Under the pieces are notes generated by a model. The model searched no databases, was not told where the DNA came from, and saw only the letters and a program-made list of their open reading frames with translations. From contig SHND01000059.1 of NCBI GenBank assembly GCA_004295045.1, forward strand, positions 248,001 to 312,000: a stretch of DNA of 64,000 bases. The letters run 5' to 3'. This document shows, piece by piece, positions 59,230-64,000 of the stretch. Position numbers and translations under genes: made by a program. Source of the stretch: Chloroflexota bacterium. GTDB lineage: Bacteria > Chloroflexota > Anaerolineae > UBA4142 > SHND01. Numbering within the stretch: position 1 is the stretch's first letter; the number at the start of each line of letters is the position of its first letter.

Positions 59230-61052
59230 GGCTGCAAGGGAGAGGTCGTTCCCAGACACGTGTCGGCTTCACATACGCTGACTTGGAATGCCTTTACGTT
59301 TGCGGCGTTCGGTATCTCGTGTTGATCCACAATAATTTGATTCTTGCGCCATTCGGTTGTGGGATACGCGCCGCGCGCAGGCACGCTCGTTTCTTCGTCC
59401 AATGGCTTGCCATTTTCGTCCAACAGCGTGATGCGGATTTCATACGCGTGCGAAAGGGTTTCGCGCGCCCGCCAATATAACACGATTCGCAGTGCGTCGT
59501 TGACGCGCTCGGTGCGATAGCCGAGCAGAGTCATTTGCTCTCCAAAATCAAAATTGACGCGCTGCATTGAATTTAAAAATTGCGAAGGCGTGCCGTACAG
59601 GCGCAAACGAAAATTGTCAACGCGCCATTCATTCAACAAATCAAAGCGGCGGTCTAACCATGACTCGACAAACTGCTCGGGGTCCCACACATCCGGCGCG
59701 GCGGGAATGAACCATACGCGCTGATAATTCGCGTTTGTCGCATTCAGCTGCTGCGTCGTCTTGGTATCGGGCAAAAAAGTTTCAGGATACACGACCAGCG
59801 GCAATTTGCTTTGGTCATAATAGACCAACGATGTTTCGGGAAAATTCTGCACGATGATATCGCCGCGCTGTGCGTTAGCGTTGATGATACTCGCGAGCCC
59901 GCGCCAATCGGGCGCTTTGGCGTACGCGGGATTCGTCCAATAGTTTGCAAGCGCAAAAAAAGCCGCGAGCGCAAACCCGACCGCCGCCAGCGCGATTGTC
60001 GCGCGCCGAACGTTCGGCGTCCCGAAGCGCGTTTGCAATCTGCGCGCGAACGCCACGATTCCGAACGCGAGCAGTAAATAATACGCGGGCGCGATGCCGT
60101 TCAAATAACGCTCAAGATACAGCGGGCGAATCGTATTCAATGCAAACACGGCGAGGGTTGGCGCTCCGGCGTACAATAGAAAAAACAGTCCGCGTTTCCA
60201 ATCGCGCGTCCAGAGATAAACCAAACTTGCTAACGCCACCAACGCGAATGGAATCCACAGCCATGCGCGCACGTTTTCGTCCAGCGTATCGCTGAGTACA
60301 AACGCGCTGAACGTTTCACGCGCAATGTCCCATAACGCGACGCCCTGCCGCCCACTGCCTTCGCCGTACGCGGAAACGCGATTCGATAAAAGCAGCGGAT
60401 ACGGCAAATACAAAACTGCCAATACAATTTGCGCGCCAATCCACTGCGCCAATTTTTTTCGCTCGCGCCACAGCGTCGCAAACACGAATATATTGAGCGC
60501 CAACAAAATGAACGCTTCGTAATAATGCGCATACAGCGCGGCGAGTTCGGCAAAGACAAACCACAGTAGGGGCAAAGCATTCCTCCCTTCTGTGCGCGGC
60601 GCGTACCATTTCCAAAAAAATATCAATGCCAACAAACTCAGCGCGGGCCACAGCGTATAATTTCGGACGTCCTGCGAATGCCAAATTTGGTACGGATTAA
60701 TTGCCATCAAAAACGCGGCGACGAGGGCAGCCGCGCGCCACGAAAAAATTTCGCGCGCGAGGTGGTAAATCAGCGGCACGCACAATACGCCAAAGAATAA
60801 CGAAAAAAAGCGCGTCGGAAATTCACTCGCGCCCGCCGCAGCAATCCACCCGCGCAGCACCAAGTACATGAGCGGTGGATTCGGCTCGACCGTCAGCGTT
60901 TCGTGCCACATTTGCGCGAAGGGTTTTTGCACAAAGAGGACGGTGAAAGATTCATCCCCCCGCAGTGAAAAAAAATCGAGCCGATAGACGCGCAGCGCGA
61001 AAGCGAACAGGATGATCAGCAGCAGCACAAGATACGATTTTGGAAAACGCAT
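59226..61052 (-). CDS. GT39-like membrane glycosyltransferase with C-terminal LLGY...LYW module
   Basis: A protein of 608 residues. The DE motif is FSLRGDESFTVLFVQKPFAQ, the second luminal motif VEPNPPLMYLVLRGW; about ten membrane segments follow, including INPYQIWHSQDVRNYTLWP, almost the same as ISPYNIWYSQEVRMYTLGT in the protein at 52503, showing that the two are paralogues. The C-terminal module starts at MTLLGYRTERV. It lacks the in-frame repeats of its paralogue. Genes on both sides overlap or nearly touch, so it belongs to the surface-polysaccharide operon. Specificity unknown. Confidence 0.87.
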   Translation of the reverse strand: MRFPKSYLVLLLIILFAFALRVYRLDFFSLRGDESFTVLFVQKPFAQMWHETLTVEPNPPLMYLVLRGWIAAAGASEFPTRFFSLFFGVLCVPLIYHLAREIFSWRAAALVAAFLMAINPYQIWHSQDVRNYTLWPALSLLALIFFWKWYAPRTEGRNALPLLWFVFAELAALYAHYYEAFILLALNIFVFATLWRERKKLAQWIGAQIVLAVLYLPYPLLLSNRVSAYGEGSGRQGVALWDIARETFSAFVLSDTLDENVRAWLWIPFALVALASLVYLWTRDWKRGLFFLLYAGAPTLAVFALNTIRPLYLERYLNGIAPAYYLLLAFGIVAFARRLQTRFGTPNVRRATIALAAVGFALAAFFALANYWTNPAYAKAPDWRGLASIINANAQRGDIIVQNFPETSLVYYDQSKLPLVVYPETFLPDTKTTQQLNATNANYQRVWFIPAAPDVWDPEQFVESWLDRRFDLLNEWRVDNFRLRLYGTPSQFLNSMQRVNFDFGEQMTLLGYRTERVNDALRIVLYWRARETLSHAYEIRITLLDENGKPLDEETSVPARGAYPTTEWRKNQIIVDQHEIPNAANVKAFQVSVCEADTCLGTTSPLQP

Positions 61053-61066
61053 ACGCCAAGTGTGCC

Positions 61067-61855
61067 TTAATCCACGCGCCGCGCAATCGCCAGCAGTGAG
61101 ATGCCAAAGGGCATATTGCGCGTTGCGGTGCGGCGCATCTCTGCGCTAAAGACGCGGGTCAAGCTCTCATTCATGGCATGTGGCAATGGGACCAAATCGG
61201 AATACGCGTGTCCATTGCGCGCTTCCGAACGCCGCGCAAAACGCATGAGCGCAATGAATGGAAACAGCGCGGTGTTTAAATAGGTGACGCGCTCGACGCG
61301 CAGCCCCGCGCGCGAAATTTTTTCGCGTAAATCACTCGCCGTGTAGCGATACTTGTGTCCCACCGCGACATCGTGCGCGCTCCAGAGCCATTGGTAGGCG
61401 GGCAGCTGCGCAATCACAACGCCGTTCGGTTTTAGCGTGCGTCGAATTTCGGCAAACGCGGCAACGTCATCTGTGATGTTACAAATCACATCGAACGAAA
61501 ACGCGAGTTCAAAAAAATGATCGGGAAAGGGCAAGTCCAGCAGCGAGGCGACGAGGGCGCGTTCGTGAGGCAGTCCGCGCAATTGACAAAAGCGAATTGC
61601 TTCTTCGACAATGTCCACGCCCCAGGCGTTGCCGCGTGCGAGCAAGAGCTCTAAATTTTTTCCGGTGCCGCAGCCCGCGTCCAAAATCTTTGTCGAACCG
61701 TCACGCGCAGCGTAACGCGTTAGTAGCTCATCAATCAGTACGCGCAAGCCGCGATACCACCAATATTCTTGTTCCAATTCAAACATCACGCGATACTCGT
61801 GGGGGAGCATCGCCATGCTTGCCGCTGGTGCGCGCGTATTTTGCAGCTCACTCAT
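61067..61855 (-). CDS. Class I SAM-dependent methyltransferase
   Basis: A protein of 262 residues. Motif I is ILDAGCGTGKNLELL, the acidic strand end is NAWGVDIVEEAI, and FAFSFDVICNITDD follows as motif II-like sequence (FELAFSFDVI). The opening MLPHEYRVMFELEQEYWWYRGLR is common in methyltransferases found in polysaccharide and lipid clusters. It may methylate a glycan, a quinone-like or a lipid acceptor. It overlaps the upstream membrane glycosyltransferase by 4 bases (ATGA) and ends 15 bases before the next gene. Acceptor unknown. Confidence 0.92.
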   Translation of the reverse strand: MSELQNTRAPAASMAMLPHEYRVMFELEQEYWWYRGLRVLIDELLTRYAARDGSTKILDAGCGTGKNLELLLARGNAWGVDIVEEAIRFCQLRGLPHERALVASLLDLPFPDHFFELAFSFDVICNITDDVAAFAEIRRTLKPNGVVIAQLPAYQWLWSAHDVAVGHKYRYTASDLREKISRAGLRVERVTYLNTALFPFIALMRFARRSEARNGHAYSDLVPLPHAMNESLTRVFSAEMRRTATRNMPFGISLLAIARRVD

Positions 61856-63999
61856 TGCACGCGCAATTCTCCAAATAAAATGCGGTCGCCGATTGGATTT
61901 CCATTCGCGTCCAAGACCGACAGCCGCGTCGAGTCATCCGGATTGTACATGCCGATTTCGATTTGGTATGTGCCGCTTGGCGCGTCGGGCGCAACATTGA
62001 ATTCGTAAGTATCGGTGAAAATTTCGCCGGCAGCCCAGCTCGTCGTCGGACGCGCGCCGTCAAGCGGAAAATTGTCTTGCTGTCCGCGCACCTGGTTGTC
62101 TGAACCGAGCAAGTGCGCGAAGACTTTGTACGACGTATCCATTGGCTTGAGGGCGCGCCAATACAATCTCAATTTTACAGAATCGTTTGGTTTGAGTGTG
62201 GGCGCGCTGGCGATGTCATAACCCAAAAATTCAACGCTGTCACCCAGCCGCGCGTTCAGTGGATTTTCAATTGTCGGCAAATCGGTCGAGCGCGCAATCG
62301 CCTCCACGATGACGTTGGCAAAGGTCATCGTGTTCGCAGACGAATCGTCACGCGCCAGCTGTAAATCATATGTTCCCGCATTCGCATCGCCCGGCACGCG
62401 CGCATTGACGCGCGCCTGAACAATTTCACCCGCCTGCCGATTCGAGAGGTCGAGCGCAAAGGGAGTTGCCGCGCGCGTGCGATTCCAAAATTGCCACCAC
62501 GGCGCAGCCAATTCGACCTGCCCGTTGATTTGCGACGCGCCCGGCTGCATGACTTGAAAGTAAAGCGTCAATGGAATCGCGCTGCCGGGATTGGTGTGTT
62601 GTTCCCCAATGTCGTATCCCACAAAGCGGAGCGTATTTCCGAACGGAAGGTCTGTGTGTGCATCAACGATCAACGTCTGCGGATCGCGCGGTGGGTTCGG
62701 TCGCGTCACCTGGATTTGCGCGAGGCGCACCGATTCGTTCGTTTCCGTCCCATCCGCGAGTTTTGCCGCCAGCGGCTCGTGTCCTGCCGCGCGATAAAGA
62801 TTCAATTCCAAAAAATAATCTCCGGGCGGCGCGCCCGCGTCCACTACAAAATCGTGGATATCGAGATAAATTTTATCGGTCTCCCATTTCGAAAGTGGAA
62901 ATAAATTGCCGACGGGCGGCGCGTCCCATTGTCCCCACACATTGCCTTGCGCGTCCACCACGCGCAGTGAGGCGGATATATCATGCGGCGTCTTGTCGTC
63001 CAGCCGCCAATACAATTTCACCGCGTCGCGTGCGCCCGCGTCCAGCTGTTGCGGCGCATCGTAACCGAGTAGATGCAAATTGTCGTCGAAAACGATTTGA
63101 GTGGGATTGGCAATTTTGACATCAGGTTTTTGTTCGACGCCGCGATAGACGAATGATTGCAGGATGATGCGCGATGCAATCGCGGAAAAATAATAAATGT
63201 CGGTCGGCTTGCCATAGTTGTACAGCACGTGGTTGATCGCGCGTTTCGGATCGCCGACGGGCTGATGAATCTCGAGAAACCAAACGCGGCGGTGATTGCG
63301 ATACGCGTTCAAGACGGATTCGCGGTCCAAAAATTCCTGCCAATCTAACGTCCGTCCCAAATGCGGCAGCGATTCCCACTGTAAACCTTCGGGCGCATAG
63401 TATTCGACAATTTTTTCCGCCTGCGGCGCAACGAGCAATAAATAATCATCGGCACGCAGTCGTTCGCGCAAAAATTGCGACCATGCTTTGTGATTGTCTT
63501 TGGCAAACGCGGCATCGAAATAGAGATTGTTTAGCGAAGTGAGCGCGGCGTACAAGAATGGAAGTGCAATAAGCAACGCGGAAAGGAGATAGACCAAAGG
63601 TGCCGGACGAAGGACGAATTTTTTATTTGCGTTCGTCCTTTGCCGCAGAGCATTCGCCAACCGCCGCGCCAACGCGTCCACGCCCAACGCGATTCCGAAA
63701 TAAAACGCGGGACTGGTCGTGATGAGATGCCGCGAGTTCAAATATAAAGGGCGCAGGTAGGAACCAAGCTGCATCGCCAGCGCGGGGATGAGAATGTATG
63801 CCAGTAGAAAAATTGCGAGGCGCGCGTCGCGCGGCTTGGCGCGAATCGTCGAAAAAATTCCCACGAGCCACAGCGCCAATAAAAAGAGGTCGAGCCACGC
63901 AGCTTGATCCAAATTCATGGTCACGCCGACGACGAACGAATTCCAAACGTCGCGCAGCATGATCCAGAGCGGCACAAAGCGCGGTCCTACTTGGTCCCA
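61852..63999 (-). CDS. Membrane glycosyltransferase, C-terminal part with three LLGY...LYW modules (cut by window edge)
   Basis: The frame is open to the right edge, so the N-terminal part, including the expected DE motif, lies outside. The visible part starts with membrane segments (LDLFLLALWLVGIFSTIRA, FYFGIALGVDALARRL) and the RPLYLNSRHLITTSPAFY loop seen in GT39-like proteins. Three beta modules follow, starting near HLLGYDAP (63080), LRFVGYDIG (62630) and VEFLGYDIA (62235), each with LxLY(W/F) about 20 residues later. A repeat at 63604-63642 is read in frame (RQRTNANKKFVLR). It probably acts on the outer face of the membrane. Confidence 0.8.
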   Translation of the reverse strand, partial: WDQVGPRFVPLWIMLRDVWNSFVVGVTMNLDQAAWLDLFLLALWLVGIFSTIRAKPRDARLAIFLLAYILIPALAMQLGSYLRPLYLNSRHLITTSPAFYFGIALGVDALARRLANALRQRTNANKKFVLRPAPLVYLLSALLIALPFLYAALTSLNNLYFDAAFAKDNHKAWSQFLRERLRADDYLLLVAPQAEKIVEYYAPEGLQWESLPHLGRTLDWQEFLDRESVLNAYRNHRRVWFLEIHQPVGDPKRAINHVLYNYGKPTDIYYFSAIASRIILQSFVYRGVEQKPDVKIANPTQIVFDDNLHLLGYDAPQQLDAGARDAVKLYWRLDDKTPHDISASLRVVDAQGNVWGQWDAPPVGNLFPLSKWETDKIYLDIHDFVVDAGAPPGDYFLELNLYRAAGHEPLAAKLADGTETNESVRLAQIQVTRPNPPRDPQTLIVDAHTDLPFGNTLRFVGYDIGEQHTNPGSAIPLTLYFQVMQPGASQINGQVELAAPWWQFWNRTRAATPFALDLSNRQAGEIVQARVNARVPGDANAGTYDLQLARDDSSANTMTFANVIVEAIARSTDLPTIENPLNARLGDSVEFLGYDIASAPTLKPNDSVKLRLYWRALKPMDTSYKVFAHLLGSDNQVRGQQDNFPLDGARPTTSWAAGEIFTDTYEFNVAPDAPSGTYQIEIGMYNPDDSTRLSVLDANGNPIGDRILFGELRVQ
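63604..63642. repeat. In-frame inverted repeat (GACGAAGGACGAA type)
   Basis: GACGAAGGACGAA is mirrored by TTCGTCCTTTG after about 15 bases, inside the membrane glycosyltransferase gene. Confidence 0.6.
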
Positions 64000-64000
64000 C

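Overview
The window reads as chromosomal DNA of a bacterium, most plausibly a member of the Chloroflexota (Anaerolineae-like). The basis is indirect: moderately GC-rich DNA full of GCGC strings, tRNA genes without an encoded CCA end, many GT-C membrane glycosyltransferases that share an extracytoplasmic LLGY...LYW module, LysM proteins with NlpE-like repeats, a very long GAF-repeat histidine kinase, and degenerate short tandem repeats between and inside genes. No phage, transposase, rRNA or CRISPR array is visible.

Left part (1-24 kb, mostly + strand): a molybdenum hydroxylase large subunit whose gene is split by a cassette of about 1.9 kb (ABM protein, YdeI-like protein, RHH/PIN toxin-antitoxin); a sugar-metabolism run (two TIM-barrel isomerases around a Gfo/Idh oxidoreductase); two DUF3800 genes, each followed directly by a compact RNA-like fold; a type II restriction-modification pair; an MFS carrier with a Rid protein; a sulfite-oxidase-like molybdoenzyme; a DUF433/DUF5615 toxin-antitoxin pair; a GH3 hexosaminidase lipoprotein and xylulokinase; a secreted LVIVD/choice-of-anchor-B protein; and two large secreted LysM proteins with NlpE-like units.

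Middle (24-39 kb): GNAT plus ATP-grasp ligase, two site-2 proteases, HD proteins, a TolB-like lipoprotein, prephenate dehydrogenase, two glycosyltransferases, a candidate small RNA convergent with a 32-residue membrane protein, and a strongly promoted, structured leader in front of a gene with an ERF/Rad52-like motif. A VOC protein, a secreted protein with duplicated carbohydrate-binding-like domains and an M20 amidohydrolase follow.

Right part (39-64 kb, almost all - strand): membrane and cytosolic glycosyltransferases, a 1490-residue GAF/PAS histidine kinase, holB (the only gene on +), a Pro-Gly-Met(CAU) tRNA operon with its own promoter, two secreted proteins of foreign-looking composition, and a translationally coupled surface-polysaccharide cluster (GT39-like proteins, YfhO-like protein, O-antigen ligase, methyltransferase).

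The most unusual signals are the two DUF3800-plus-RNA pairs, the structured leader at 32.4 kb, and the short tandem repeats, which lie at gene ends, supply start or stop regions, and have entered at least six proteins in frame.
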